64,000 nucleotides of DNA, taken from assembly GCF_009725205.1 (NCBI RefSeq), contig NZ_WNZY01000018.1, forward strand, positions 34,560-98,559, in the 5' to 3' direction. Position numbers and translations under genes: made by a program. The stretch's first letter is position 1; each line of letters starts with the position of its first letter. Of the stretch, positions 1-8,944 are shown piece by piece. The DNA is from Paenibacillus timonensis. GTDB taxonomy: Bacteria; Bacillota; Bacilli; Paenibacillales; Paenibacillaceae. Below the pieces are notes generated by a model that had not been told where the DNA came from, searched no databases, and saw nothing but the letters and a program-made list of their open reading frames with translations.

Positions 1-2
1 CC

Positions 3-524
3 AGCTTCTACCACCCGAAGCATGTAGCGGCGCAGATTTTGTGGTTTCGCAAAGGGTATGTGGAGTACCAATTTCCGCTGGAGGTTCCGCAAAATGCACG
101 AATACAATCGCTGGAACTGTCGATGGAAATGTGCTCGGAAGCGCCGAACTACGACAATGACTGGCCTTCGGATATCTCCGTTTGGATCAATGGCGTCGAG
201 ATCGGCATGTGGACGAGTCCAGGCGACTTTGGGGATCGGCGGGGCACATTAAATCCGTCATGGTGGGAAGACTGGACGACCCAATACGGCTTGTTGAAAA
301 CATGGCGAGTGGACCACGAGCGTACGACATTGGACATGCAAAAGATCTCCGATGTCGCTATTCATGATTTACAACTCAATCAACGGCCGAGTTTGCGGGT
401 ACGAATCGGCGTCAAGCCAGATGCGATCCATAAAGGCGGTGTTAATCTATTTGGGAAGCAGTTCGGCGATTACGATCAGGATTTAGTCCTTCAGGTCGCT
501 TACACCCTTGATGATGAAACGTAA
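3..524 (+). CDS. C-terminal part of an ArsR-like transcriptional regulator (5' end outside window)
   Basis: The reading frame is open to the left window edge, so the N-terminus, where a DNA-binding domain would lie, is not visible. About 173 residues remain. They form a beta-rich, aromatic-rich domain with segments such as CSEAPNYDNDWPSD, WINGVEIGMWTSPGDFG and VNLFGKQFGDYDQD. This resembles the conserved C-terminal domain found behind an ArsR-type winged helix in Paenibacillus and lactic acid bacteria, often next to sugar hydrolase genes. That fits the GH2 gene just downstream. The ArsR assignment rests on remembered family resemblance only, because the HTH is missing. The gene ends at a strong terminator, so it is transcribed separately from the GH2 gene. 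Confidence 0.6.
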   Translation, partial: SFYHPKHVAAQILWFRKGYVEYQFPLEVPQNARIQSLELSMEMCSEAPNYDNDWPSDISVWINGVEIGMWTSPGDFGDRRGTLNPSWWEDWTTQYGLLKTWRVDHERTTLDMQKISDVAIHDLQLNQRPSLRVRIGVKPDAIHKGGVNLFGKQFGDYDQDLVLQVAYTLDDET

Positions 525-546
525 ATCCAATTCCTGATATCATTCA

Positions 547-579
547 AACCATCGTTTCTTTCTGGAACGATGGTTTTTT
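547..579 (+). terminator. Rho-independent terminator of the ArsR-like gene
   Basis: A perfect 10-bp stem (AACCATCGTT paired with AACGATGGTT) with a 9-nt loop is followed by a T run. It lies 22 nt after the stop codon of the upstream gene. Confidence 0.9.
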
Positions 580-648
580 ATGTTTGCCAAACGATTAGTT
601 ACAAAAATACGGTAAAATAAAAATGCCTAATTTTACTGATAAAATGCG

Positions 649-664
649 TTGCAAGCGTTGACAA
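649..664 (+). promoter_or_regulatory. cre site (CcpA operator) overlapping the GH2 promoter
   Basis: The 16 bases TTGCAAGCGTTGACAA fit the Bacillus cre consensus WTGNAANCGNWNNCWW at every position. The site overlaps the -35 hexamer of the predicted GH2 promoter, the usual place for CcpA to block RNA polymerase. Carbon catabolite repression of the glycosidase is inferred from this. Confidence 0.75.
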
Positions 665-686
665 GAGTGAGTTTCGGGGATATATT
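658..686 (+). promoter_or_regulatory. SigA-type promoter of the GH2 gene
   Basis: TTGACA (658-663), a 17-bp spacer and TATATT (681-686). The start codon is about 70 nt downstream. The -35 box lies inside the predicted cre site. Confidence 0.7.
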
Positions 687-758
687 TAGCTTAAATAATA
701 CAAGAAATATGTATTAAAACAAAAATTAATAAATATAGTCAGAGGGAGTGGGAAAATA

Positions 759-2510
759 ATGAATCCAAATTTGCGCAATGAATACCCCCGTCCTCAGTTT
801 GTCCGCGACACATGGATGAGCTTAAACGGAGAATGGGAGTTTGATTTTGACGATCAAGGAATCGGTGAGCGGGAAGCCTGGTACGAGGGGCATGATTATA
901 GCCGAAAAATCAACGTTCCGTTCTGTTATCAGAGCAAGCTTAGCGGCATCGGCGATCCAGCCGTACATGACCAGGTTTGGTACCGGAGAACGTTTGCCGT
1001 CCCGGAGGCTTACAAGGCCGGGCGCCTGTTGCTGCATTTTGGAGCCGTTGATTACGAGGCCAAAGTTTGGGTGAACGGCCAGTTGGTGGCGCTGCATGAG
1101 GGCGGACATACGCCGTTTACGGCCGACATCACCGATGTGCTCACCGAAGGGGAGAACATCCTTGTCGTGAAGGCGACGGACTACAGCCGCGATGTTTCTC
1201 TTCCGCGAGGCAAGCAATACTGGGAGGACCAGTCGGCGAGCATCTTCTATACGCGGACAACCGGGATCTGGCAAAGCGTGTGGCTCGAGCCGGTTCCGGA
1301 GACGCGAATTGAGCGGATTCGGCTGATCCCCGATATCGACAAGAACGACATCGGTCTCGAGGTATTCTTGTCGGGTTACAGCGCGCTGGCCAAGCTGAGT
1401 ATGAAAGCCGTCATCACTTTTAACGGGGAATTCGTTGCCGAGGATTGCTTCTCCTTGAGTCACGAGTCGGGACGACGGGATATTCACTTGGACGATTTTA
1501 ATGACCATGGCCTCGGGCGTTGGTGGACGCCGGAACGGCCGAATTTATACGATTTTGAACTCACACTGCTGGTTGACGGAACGGCGGTGGATACGGTTCA
1601 AAGTTACTTCGGAATGCGCAAAATTTCCGTGGAAGCGGGCAAACTGCACTTAAATAATCGTTCTTATTATATGAAGCTGGTGCTGGATCAAGGATATTTT
1701 CCGGACGGCCTGCTTACCGCGCCAAGCGACGATGATTTACGCAAGGATGTGGAGCTGGTGAAGGAAATGGGGCTCAACGGGGTCCGAAAGCACCAAAAAA
1801 TCGAAGATCCCCGTTATCTATACTGGGCCGACAAGCTGGGGCTGCTGGTATGGGGGGAGATGGCCAATGCCTACCGATTTACAGAACCCTATGTTGCCCG
1901 GGTAACGCGCGAGTGGATGCAGGCCGTCGAGCGGGATTTCAACCATCCCTGCATCGTGGCTTGGGTTCCCCTTAATGAGAGCTGGGGCGTGACTAACATC
2001 CTGATCGATAAGCAGCAGCAAAACCACGCATTATCGCTGTACCACCTGACCAAATCGCTGGATCCGACCCGGCCGGTCATTTCCAATGACGGATGGGAAC
2101 TGGTCGCCACTGATCTCGTGACGATCCATGATTATGAGTGGCGCAAGGAGGTACTTGCCGAGCGGTATGCTGACGTCGAGACGGCTTTGGCCGCGCAGCC
2201 CGGTAACCGGATGATCCTGGTCCCCGGATTTCCTTACGAGGGGCAGCCGATTCTGGTCACGGAGTTCGGCGGGATTTCCTTTAAGGTAAATGAATGGGAA
2301 GGTTGGGGGTACTCGGGAGCGGCAAATGAGGAGGATTTTGCGCTGCGGCTGCAGAATGTTATCTTACCGATGCTGCAATCTCCGGTGGTTCAAGGCTTTT
2401 GCTACACCCAGTTTACGGACGTAGAGCAGGAAATCAACGGCCTGCTGACCTACGACCGCAAGCCAAAGCTGCCGCTCGAAACCATTCGTTCGATTGTAGC
2501 AGGATCCTAA
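759..2510 (+). CDS. Glycoside hydrolase family 2 beta-glycosidase (beta-galactosidase/beta-glucuronidase type)
   Basis: A 583-residue cytoplasmic enzyme with no signal peptide. The N-terminal jelly-roll sugar-binding domain (about 15-180) is followed by an immunoglobulin-like domain (about 180-285) and a TIM barrel. In the barrel, N406-E407 of the LNESWG motif fits the GH2 acid/base, and E502 of VTEFGG fits the nucleophile. At 583 residues it is much shorter than LacZ and lacks the extra C-terminal domains, so it belongs to the compact GH2 type. Substrate cannot be told from sequence. A GGGAG ribosome site precedes the ATG. A cre site overlaps the promoter, so it is probably repressed on preferred sugars. 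The MBL-fold gene follows after 23 nt and is probably co-transcribed. Confidence 0.9.
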   Translation: MNPNLRNEYPRPQFVRDTWMSLNGEWEFDFDDQGIGEREAWYEGHDYSRKINVPFCYQSKLSGIGDPAVHDQVWYRRTFAVPEAYKAGRLLLHFGAVDYEAKVWVNGQLVALHEGGHTPFTADITDVLTEGENILVVKATDYSRDVSLPRGKQYWEDQSASIFYTRTTGIWQSVWLEPVPETRIERIRLIPDIDKNDIGLEVFLSGYSALAKLSMKAVITFNGEFVAEDCFSLSHESGRRDIHLDDFNDHGLGRWWTPERPNLYDFELTLLVDGTAVDTVQSYFGMRKISVEAGKLHLNNRSYYMKLVLDQGYFPDGLLTAPSDDDLRKDVELVKEMGLNGVRKHQKIEDPRYLYWADKLGLLVWGEMANAYRFTEPYVARVTREWMQAVERDFNHPCIVAWVPLNESWGVTNILIDKQQQNHALSLYHLTKSLDPTRPVISNDGWELVATDLVTIHDYEWRKEVLAERYADVETALAAQPGNRMILVPGFPYEGQPILVTEFGGISFKVNEWEGWGYSGAANEEDFALRLQNVILPMLQSPVVQGFCYTQFTDVEQEINGLLTYDRKPKLPLETIRSIVAGS

Positions 2511-2533
2511 AGATCAAGGAGTACCTTAATGAA

Positions 2534-3394
2534 ATGATGGAACAGAAGCGAAAAGGAGCCGCATTCATCCGCGAGGTTGCGCGAACGGAACCCCCTCACG
2601 GAGCGTTGGCCATTTGGTATCTCGGTCAGGAGAGCGTGATCGTAAAAGGGGACGGGGTCACCATTTATGTAGATCCCTATTTCTCGGGCGATCTGGATGA
2701 CGGCGATTGGCGGCGCACATTTCCCGCACCGATAACGCCGGAAGAGATTCAAGGCGTTGATCTTTGCTTGATTACGCATGAACATGATGATCATATGGAT
2801 GCCAAGACGTTGCCTTGGCTGCATCGGAGCAGCCCGAAAGCGCCGATCGTAGCTCCGGCTTGCTGTAAGCCGGCACTGCTGGAGATGGGCATTTCCGCAT
2901 CCGGGGTCATGACCGCGGATGACCGTCAGCCGATGGAGCTGTTTTCCAAGCTGCGATTGACGCCGATTGCAGCGGCGCACGAGCAATTGGAACGGGATAC
3001 GGACGGCGGCCCCCGGTATGTCGGGTACGTCCTGGAGTTAAACGGCGTGACGCTCTTCCATGCCGGGGATACGCTGGTTTATCCTGAATTGATCGAGCGT
3101 GTCGGCGCCCTGAAGCCGGACATCGCCCTGCTGCCGATCAACGGGCGGGACTACTTCCGACGGCAGCGCGGGATCGTCGGCAATATGGATTACCGGGAGG
3201 CGGTACATTTCGCCCGGGAAATCGAGGCGGACACGGTCATCCCGCTTCATTACGACCTGTTTGCGGTGAATGCGGAGAAACCGGGGCACTTCGTAGATTA
3301 TATGTATGAGCAGTTTCCCGAGCAGAAATGTCATGTCATGGCCCGGGGCGAGCGATTTGTATACGTTTCGCCGCGCGCATTCCTACAGCCGTAA
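2534..3394 (+). CDS. UlaG-like MBL-fold metal-dependent hydrolase
   Basis: A 286-residue metallo-beta-lactamase-fold protein. The metal-binding motif THEHDDHMD is clear, followed by FHAGDT and a late PLHYD histidine. The family includes UlaG, the L-ascorbate-6-phosphate lactonase, so a lactonase or phosphodiesterase acting on a sugar derivative is plausible beside the GH2 enzyme, but the substrate is unknown. An in-frame ORF begins further upstream inside the GH2 gene. The start at 2534 is preferred because AAGGAG lies at 2516-2521. An out-of-frame ATG at 2529 runs into a stop after two codons. A terminator follows the gene. Confidence 0.85.
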   Translation: MMEQKRKGAAFIREVARTEPPHGALAIWYLGQESVIVKGDGVTIYVDPYFSGDLDDGDWRRTFPAPITPEEIQGVDLCLITHEHDDHMDAKTLPWLHRSSPKAPIVAPACCKPALLEMGISASGVMTADDRQPMELFSKLRLTPIAAAHEQLERDTDGGPRYVGYVLELNGVTLFHAGDTLVYPELIERVGALKPDIALLPINGRDYFRRQRGIVGNMDYREAVHFAREIEADTVIPLHYDLFAVNAEKPGHFVDYMYEQFPEQKCHVMARGERFVYVSPRAFLQP

Positions 3395-3410
3395 ACGTTT
3401 GAAATGAAAT

Positions 3411-3446
3411 AGCCGACCAGGAGTTTTCATCCTGGCGGCTGTTTTA
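3411..3446 (+). terminator. Rho-independent terminator after the GH2-MBL operon
   Basis: AGCCG and CCAGGA pair with TCCTGG and CGGCT with one bulged base. The hairpin is followed by a T-rich stretch (GTTTTAATTT). Confidence 0.8.
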
Positions 3447-3546
3447 ATTTAGCAGGTTGATATGCTGGGGGCTCTGGATGGCCGTTTTACACCATTACGG
3501 ATAATCATGTAAAGCTTCCGGACAGTGAGTGTTGACCTAACACCCC

Positions 3547-4524
3547 TCATGTCAAACCGTCAGCGGACCTTTCGTACAAGGCGACAATCGCCTGGGCCTC
3601 GGCCCTCACTCGCTCTCGCAGTTCCGGCGGGTCCAGCACCTCGATGTCCGGGCCGCCTGCCAGGACCACACCGCAAGCCCAGTCCAGCGTCTGGAAATCG
3701 ACTTCCGTCTGCAACCAACCTTGATCGTTTGGCCCTTCTGTATGGTTCACCTTGATAAATCGTTCTCTGCGCAGTCGGTTCAGCCCGGACTCGGTCGTCC
3801 GTACCCGGGCGAGATATCGGGGCAGCTCCGATTTGAAGCGAGTGGTCGATTGCTCCCAGTACGCTGCGAGATCAAATCCGTCCGGGCGAATGAACGTTTC
3901 CTCGAGGATGCGGGCTTCCTCCAGCCGGGAGATGCGGAATGTCCGAAGCTCGCCGTCCGGGTCCTGTTCGGCTGCCAAGTACCATACGTTTCGCTTGGCG
4001 ATGAGCCCCAAGGGGAGCACGATACGCTGGACGACGTCCTCCTCTTTGCGGTAGCGAATCTGCAGCTTCCGCTGGGTCCATACCGCCTCCTGCACGGCGG
4101 ACAACCAGGGGAAAGCCTCCTTCGAGGCGTGCCAACCGGCCCCATCGATATGGATGCGTTCGCGGATGAGCTCGGCATCCTGTCGAATCGGTGCGGGGGC
4201 GGCAGCCAGCAGCTTTTGGTAAGCAGCCTGAAAATCCCCATGAATCCCGAGATCCTTCAACAGTTCGTTATGGTTCGTCAACAGCAGAGAGATGATTTCC
4301 TCCGGCCGCATGCCGGTCAGGTTCGTTCGGTAACTTTCCGCCAGCACCCAGCCGCCGCGGGAGCCGCGCTCTGCGTAGACGGGGATGCCCGCCGCGCTCA
4401 AGGCCTCGATGTCCCGGGCGATTGTCCGCTCCGATACCTCCAGGCGCTCCGCTAGCTGGCGCGAGCTCATCTTTCCACGGTTCTGGAGTAACAGCAGTAG
4501 ATTTAGCAAGCGATCCGCGCGCAT
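3547..4524 (-). CDS. YafY-type transcriptional regulator (HTH + WYL domains)
   Basis: A 325-residue DNA-binding regulator. Residues 1-60 form a DeoR-like winged helix (RQLAERLEVSERTIARDIEAL). The rest contains a WYL domain, with VWYLAAEQD and FRISRLEEAR, followed by a WCX extension. WYL proteins are ligand-responsive regulators, often acting on the neighbouring gene. This one is transcribed divergently from the SDR oxidoreductase with 136 bp between starts, so it probably controls that gene and itself. The ligand is unknown. Confidence 0.9.
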   Translation of the reverse strand: MRADRLLNLLLLLQNRGKMSSRQLAERLEVSERTIARDIEALSAAGIPVYAERGSRGGWVLAESYRTNLTGMRPEEIISLLLTNHNELLKDLGIHGDFQAAYQKLLAAAPAPIRQDAELIRERIHIDGAGWHASKEAFPWLSAVQEAVWTQRKLQIRYRKEEDVVQRIVLPLGLIAKRNVWYLAAEQDPDGELRTFRISRLEEARILEETFIRPDGFDLAAYWEQSTTRFKSELPRYLARVRTTESGLNRLRRERFIKVNHTEGPNDQGWLQTEVDFQTLDWACGVVLAGGPDIEVLDPPELRERVRAEAQAIVALYERSADGLT

Positions 4525-4581
4525 GAAACTTCCTCCTTCGGCTGTAACATGGAATTTGGAATGATTATATCACAGATATAG

Positions 4582-4594
4582 GACAATAGATGTC
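4582..4594. promoter_or_regulatory. Candidate operator between the YafY regulator and the SDR gene
   Basis: A short inverted repeat, GACA-ATAGA-TGTC, lies in an AT-rich part of the divergent intergenic region. Position fits regulator binding, but the arms are only four bases long, so this could be chance. Confidence 0.35.
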
Positions 4595-4660
4595 ATATAT
4601 ACTTTGTTATCCTACAAAGGCACGTGTGAATTTCAAGCTGGAAAGGGAGCGAATGTGACC

Positions 4661-5545
4661 ATGGACAAGAAACCATTAGAAGGAAAAGTGGCCGTTGTTG
4701 CCGGGGCAACGCGAGGAGCAGGCCGAGGGATTGCGGTTATGTTGGGAGCGGCCGGAGCGACCGTTTATTGCACTGGACGGAGCGTGCGGGGAGCGGCATC
4801 AGACATCGGTCGGACGGAGACCATCGACGAAACGGCGGAGATGGTGACCGCACGTGGCGGCGTCGGGATTGCCGTACGCACGGACCATACGTCGCCGGAG
4901 CAGGTTAAGGCTTTGTTCGAGCGAGTGGAGAAGGAGCAGGACGGACGCTTAGATCTTCTGGTCAACGATATTTGGGGCGGCGAAAGCCTCACCCATTGGA
5001 ACACACCGTTCTGGGAGCAGCCGCTGGCCGACGGGTTGTTGATGCAGGAGCGGGCCGTCCGAACCCATCTCATTACGAGCTACTACGGGGTGCCGATGAT
5101 GATCAAGCGGAAGGAAGGGCTGGTCATCGAAATCACCGACGGCTCAACCTACAATTATCGTGGCAACGTGTACTACAGTTTGGCAAAAATCTCACCCATC
5201 CACCTAGCCGCTGCCATGGCCGAGGAATTGAAGCCGCATAACGTGACCGCATTGGCGGTGACCCCCGGATTTCTGCGCTCAGAGCAGATGCTGGATTACT
5301 TTGGCGTCCAGGAAGCCAACTGGCGGGACGCCATTGAGAAAGAACCGCTATACGCCGAATCCGAAACGCCTTATTTCGTCGGGCAAGCGGTGGCTGCTCT
5401 AGCCGGAGATCCGAATGTGCGCGACAAAGCCGGTCGAGCGCTGACCAGTTGGGACCTGTCCGACGAATACGGGTTCAGCGACATCGACGGACGGAAGCCG
5501 CATTGGGGTAATTTTGCACGCGAGCGGGGATTGCCGGTGAACTGA
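4661..5545 (+). CDS. SDR family NAD(P)-dependent oxidoreductase
   Basis: A 294-residue Rossmann-fold short-chain dehydrogenase. The cofactor-binding glycine motif is GATRGAGRGIA near the N-terminus and the catalytic pair is YSLAK (YxxxK). It is longer than the usual 250 residues because of an insertion around WGGESLTHWNTPFW after the NDIWG segment that replaces NNAG. The substrate is unknown. The ATG at 4661 is preferred, with GGGAG at 4645-4649; a GTG at 4655 in the same frame is also possible. It is transcribed divergently from the WYL regulator and ends at a strong hairpin. Confidence 0.85.
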   Translation: MDKKPLEGKVAVVAGATRGAGRGIAVMLGAAGATVYCTGRSVRGAASDIGRTETIDETAEMVTARGGVGIAVRTDHTSPEQVKALFERVEKEQDGRLDLLVNDIWGGESLTHWNTPFWEQPLADGLLMQERAVRTHLITSYYGVPMMIKRKEGLVIEITDGSTYNYRGNVYYSLAKISPIHLAAAMAEELKPHNVTALAVTPGFLRSEQMLDYFGVQEANWRDAIEKEPLYAESETPYFVGQAVAALAGDPNVRDKAGRALTSWDLSDEYGFSDIDGRKPHWGNFARERGLPVN

Positions 5546-5558
5546 GGACACACGAAAT

Positions 5559-5604
5559 GCGCGGGTGCAAGAGAGATTTCTCCTGCACCCGCGCTTGTTG
5601 TGTT
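5559..5604 (+). terminator. Terminator between convergent SDR and GH35 genes
   Basis: An 11-bp GC-rich stem (GCGCGGGTGCA with TGCACCCGCGC) extended by AGAGA/TCTC-type pairing, followed by a T-rich stretch. It lies between two genes that converge. Confidence 0.8.
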
Positions 5605-5609
5605 TCACA

Positions 5610-7952
5610 CTACTCGACCCGCGGCCAGAGACGTGCGGAATAATGGGGAATGATCTGGATATCGTGGATTTTAGCAATTTCGATCCCTTCGAACCGTTCC
5701 ACATAGGCTTGATTCACGAAGCTGTGCACTGTGCCTTGGCGCAGCGGCGTAACCGAAAGCTGCAGCGGATGGTTCTCCAACTCGTGACAGGCCTGCTTCA
5801 GTCCAATCTCCCAAGGTTGTCCGTAATGGATATGATCCGTCAGCATCCGGTCACCGAGGTAGGCGGCCGCCACGTCGCCGTCGTAATCCACCTTCAGCCA
5901 TACGTCAGCAATGTCGTCCGGCCATTCGGCGGGAATCTCCAGCAGCACTGATCGGTCCGACAGGGAGGTGAGCTTCATCTCAGGCTGATAAGCCGGGAAC
6001 TCCAAGGTGTACGACCGGAACAGCCCTTCTTCACTCTCGGTTTCCTGCAACTCCCCCGTGCTGCTCCATAATCCGGCTGATGGGTCAGGAGCGGGAAAAA
6101 GGGATAAGGTCACGTTGTTATGTCCTGGGGAGGTGCAAATTAGCTGCCCATCCTTCATCGCCAGATGGCTCGTGCTGAGGACGAGCGTATCTTGGCCCCA
6201 CAGCCCGTCGAACCGATAAGTTTGCAACGCTTCTTCTCGGGTTAAGGTCACTAGTCGTACCGCTCTGCCCTCTGCCGTCTTAACGAGGATTTGGTGCTGT
6301 GGACCGGGCGTTGGGCGAACCATCCAATGGGCGTCATCTTCACTTACAACGCCGCTGCCGTTGCCGGCTTCGACTGAAGATACTGAGGTTTTGCGAAGCA
6401 CAATCTCGGGTTCCATCCCGTCATGGGCATAGAACACCAGCACCGTTTCGTTCCCTGCTTCAAGCCGGGTCAGCAGCTGCGCGGTTGCGCTCGCAATGAA
6501 CAATCCATCCAGCTTCAGGTTGAACGGCAGGATGACGCCAAGTCCGCTCTGAAGTGTGAGCTCGCCGGTATGAGGGAACAACGCCTTCCCTTGAGGCGTA
6601 TCCAATTCAATTCGCAGCCGGCGATCCGGCAGCTCGACATGATCCTGGAAATTGTTCAGGAACACAAATCCAGAACCGTCCTTTTGCCGAACGCACCAAC
6701 GAACGTGCTCGGTATCCTCAGGGGTGATTGGCTCTTGACCATCGGGCAGCAGGGTGCCCATCGGAGCTAACCATCGTCCGAAGGATTGCAGAAACAGCGA
6801 GATCGCACGGATACGATCATACGATTCGCCAACCCGACCGAACTCGCCTAAAGGCGATTGATAATCGTAGGTGATTTTCGGTAAACCGGATTCGTTCAGG
6901 AACGTCTTTTGACCCACGGGATTAGAGCCGCCATGGTACATGTAATACCCCAGCAAATTGCTGCCGCTTGCCAGCTTCACCAGTGTCATCGCTTCGACGC
7001 TGTCAGCCGGCACGTAAGGCCGGGCCTTGTAGCTGACCTGCATACCGCCTGCCATTTCGCAATAGGCCACCGGGTACTCCATGCTGTCGTAATTCACTGG
7101 CTCGGCGGGTGTAACATGCAGATCCTGGAACAGATACTCCCGGCTCGGCGGTTGGTTTGGGATCCACGGCGTATAGGCGTACCCGGCGAGCATCGGTAAC
7201 GTGCCCTCCTCTGGGACCGCTGCCCCGCCCCAAGCGGTTGCAGTGAAGAATAACGGACGGATTCCCACTTCCTCCGCAATCCGGCGTAATTCCGCCAAAT
7301 GCTCGTTGCCTCCGGTTCCTGCGGTGACGTATTTGTCGCCGCTGTATCCCCAAGCGTCTAACGGCGCGCCGGCGTGCATATACTCGTTCTCCAGCTGCAC
7401 GGCGATCACCGGGCCGCCTTCCTGATAATAGGTGCCTTGAACTTGCCGTGAAATTTCGCGGTACAAACGTCTGGAAAGCGTTAAATATCGTTCATCATTG
7501 GAACGAACCTCCAACGGATAGCGGAATACCCAATCAGGGATGCCGCCATTACGGACTTCGCCGTGGCAGAACGGTCCGATCCGTAAAATCAGCGGCAGCT
7601 CATGTTTGGCGCAGAGGTCAATGAAATGCCGCAAATTGCGGTTACCGCTCCAATCGAACACGCCTTCTTCTTCCTCGTGGTAATTCCAGAAAACGTAGGT
7701 TGCGACGAGATGAACGCCGCCGGCTTTCATTTTCAGCAACTCTTCCTCCCAATGCAAATAAGAGAAACGGGAAAAATGAAACTCCCCGACGACGGGAATA
7801 AAAGGCTCTCCGTTGCGGGTCATATAGAAGTTCGTAAATCCAAACGATTCTCCTTTGGGGTTGCTTCCCGCCTGCAGGGCAAGCTTGCCGGGACGGATCG
7901 TTTTGTTGGCTTGTCCGATATCGAGTTTTAAGACCGTGTTTGCGTTTTTCAT
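5610..7952 (-). CDS. Glycoside hydrolase family 35 beta-galactosidase
   Basis: A 780-residue cytoplasmic enzyme with no signal peptide. The N-terminal TIM barrel (about 30-350) carries typical GH35 blocks: FHFSRFSYLHWEEELLKMKAGG, split here as FHFSRFSYLHW then EEELLKMKAGG; RIGPFCHGE; and QLENEYMHAG, where the glutamate of NE is the expected acid/base. The nucleophile is probably the glutamate of AYCEMAGG. The C-terminal 400 residues are beta-rich domains. AGGAGG precedes the ATG by 10 nt. It is divergent from an AraC regulator, an arrangement typical of a sugar-induced hydrolase. No transporter gene is adjacent, so uptake must be encoded elsewhere. Confidence 0.9.
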   Translation of the reverse strand: MKNANTVLKLDIGQANKTIRPGKLALQAGSNPKGESFGFTNFYMTRNGEPFIPVVGEFHFSRFSYLHWEEELLKMKAGGVHLVATYVFWNYHEEEEGVFDWSGNRNLRHFIDLCAKHELPLILRIGPFCHGEVRNGGIPDWVFRYPLEVRSNDERYLTLSRRLYREISRQVQGTYYQEGGPVIAVQLENEYMHAGAPLDAWGYSGDKYVTAGTGGNEHLAELRRIAEEVGIRPLFFTATAWGGAAVPEEGTLPMLAGYAYTPWIPNQPPSREYLFQDLHVTPAEPVNYDSMEYPVAYCEMAGGMQVSYKARPYVPADSVEAMTLVKLASGSNLLGYYMYHGGSNPVGQKTFLNESGLPKITYDYQSPLGEFGRVGESYDRIRAISLFLQSFGRWLAPMGTLLPDGQEPITPEDTEHVRWCVRQKDGSGFVFLNNFQDHVELPDRRLRIELDTPQGKALFPHTGELTLQSGLGVILPFNLKLDGLFIASATAQLLTRLEAGNETVLVFYAHDGMEPEIVLRKTSVSSVEAGNGSGVVSEDDAHWMVRPTPGPQHQILVKTAEGRAVRLVTLTREEALQTYRFDGLWGQDTLVLSTSHLAMKDGQLICTSPGHNNVTLSLFPAPDPSAGLWSSTGELQETESEEGLFRSYTLEFPAYQPEMKLTSLSDRSVLLEIPAEWPDDIADVWLKVDYDGDVAAAYLGDRMLTDHIHYGQPWEIGLKQACHELENHPLQLSVTPLRQGTVHSFVNQAYVERFEGIEIAKIHDIQIIPHYSARLWPRVE

Positions 7953-8071
7953 TGGGAAAACTGCCTCCTGAAGGATATAAGATCCGATGGATCATGTTGT
8001 ATCTGGAAGTGGGCGTCCACATCGGTTATATTCATTTTAGATGTTTATTGCCGGATGAAGGAAGAGAGGAT

Positions 8072-8944
8072 ATGGCTAAAAAACCGACGAATTATGCTAT
8101 TAACGAGGAGCGCCCCTATGGAATCCTGATTTCCGGGCATTATGCGGAAACCGCTGATTATTCGATTCACCGCCCACCCGATCCTGTTGGTTGGTTGCTG
8201 ATGTATACGCTAACCGGAGAGGGTCAAGTTCATGTCGCCGGGGAAGTAGTTGCGCCATGCTGTCCAGGAGACGCGGTCATCCTGCTGCCCGGTTTGCCTC
8301 ATCACTACAGCACGGCGGGAGCGAGGTGGGATTTTATTTGGGTTCATTTTATCCCGGACCCCTCCTTTCGCCCATGGTTGAACCTTCCGCAACAAACCGA
8401 GGGCATCGTCCGTTTACAGGTTGACGGCAGTCCTGGGCGTAACGGCTTCGCCGAAGCCCTTCAGCGGATGGTTCGGTACAGCAGCTCGGGCGGAAACTCC
8501 GAGCTCCATCACCGATTGGCGGAGCTGGCGTTAGAGGAAGCGTTGTTGTTACTCCGCGCGGAGGTTGCCAAGGACAGCAACGAAGCCGCTATTGATCCAA
8601 GAATAGCCGATGTCGTCGGATATTTGCGGGAGTCTTATCGCGAGCGAGTAAGCATTCCGGACCTGGCCAAGCGCAGCTGCATGTCGCCTTCCCGGCTGTC
8701 GCATCTGTTCAAAGAGCAGGTAGGGGATACGATCATCGGCACCGTCAACAAGATCCGCCTGGAAAAAGCATCCCAGCTGCTGGCCTTTACCACGCGACAA
8801 GTGGCGGAGATTGCCGGAGATGTCGGCATCGACAGTCCAGACCATTTCGCTCGAATGTTCTGCCAGGTTTACGGGGAGACCCCGTCAGGATATCGCAAAC
8901 GCAAGCGGGCCGGTCTTCAGACTGAAACTTATGGGAAAGGTTGA
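8072..8944 (+). CDS. AraC family transcriptional regulator
   Basis: A 290-residue regulator. The N-terminal cupin-like sensing arm (about 30-120, with GWLLMYTLTGEG and PGDAVILLPGLPHHY) is followed by two C-terminal helix-turn-helix motifs (about 190-285), including SIPDLAKRSCMSPSRLSHLFKEQ (two segments, around 205-227) and SPDHFARMFCQVYGETPSGYR near the end. It probably senses a sugar and activates the divergent GH35 gene. The ATG at 8072 is chosen over an upstream frame extension because GGAAG and GAGGA lie just before it. The 119-bp divergent region contains GATCC-GAT-GGATC at 7981-7993, a possible binding half-site pair. Confidence 0.9.
   Translation: MAKKPTNYAINEERPYGILISGHYAETADYSIHRPPDPVGWLLMYTLTGEGQVHVAGEVVAPCCPGDAVILLPGLPHHYSTAGARWDFIWVHFIPDPSFRPWLNLPQQTEGIVRLQVDGSPGRNGFAEALQRMVRYSSSGGNSELHHRLAELALEEALLLLRAEVAKDSNEAAIDPRIADVVGYLRESYRERVSIPDLAKRSCMSPSRLSHLFKEQVGDTIIGTVNKIRLEKASQLLAFTTRQVAEIAGDVGIDSPDHFARMFCQVYGETPSGYRKRKRAGLQTETYGKG

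Noticed and set aside
822..1508. 228-residue ORF on the minus strand
   Set aside because: It lies wholly antisense to the GH2 gene, has no ribosome site and shows no domain; it is a codon-composition shadow.
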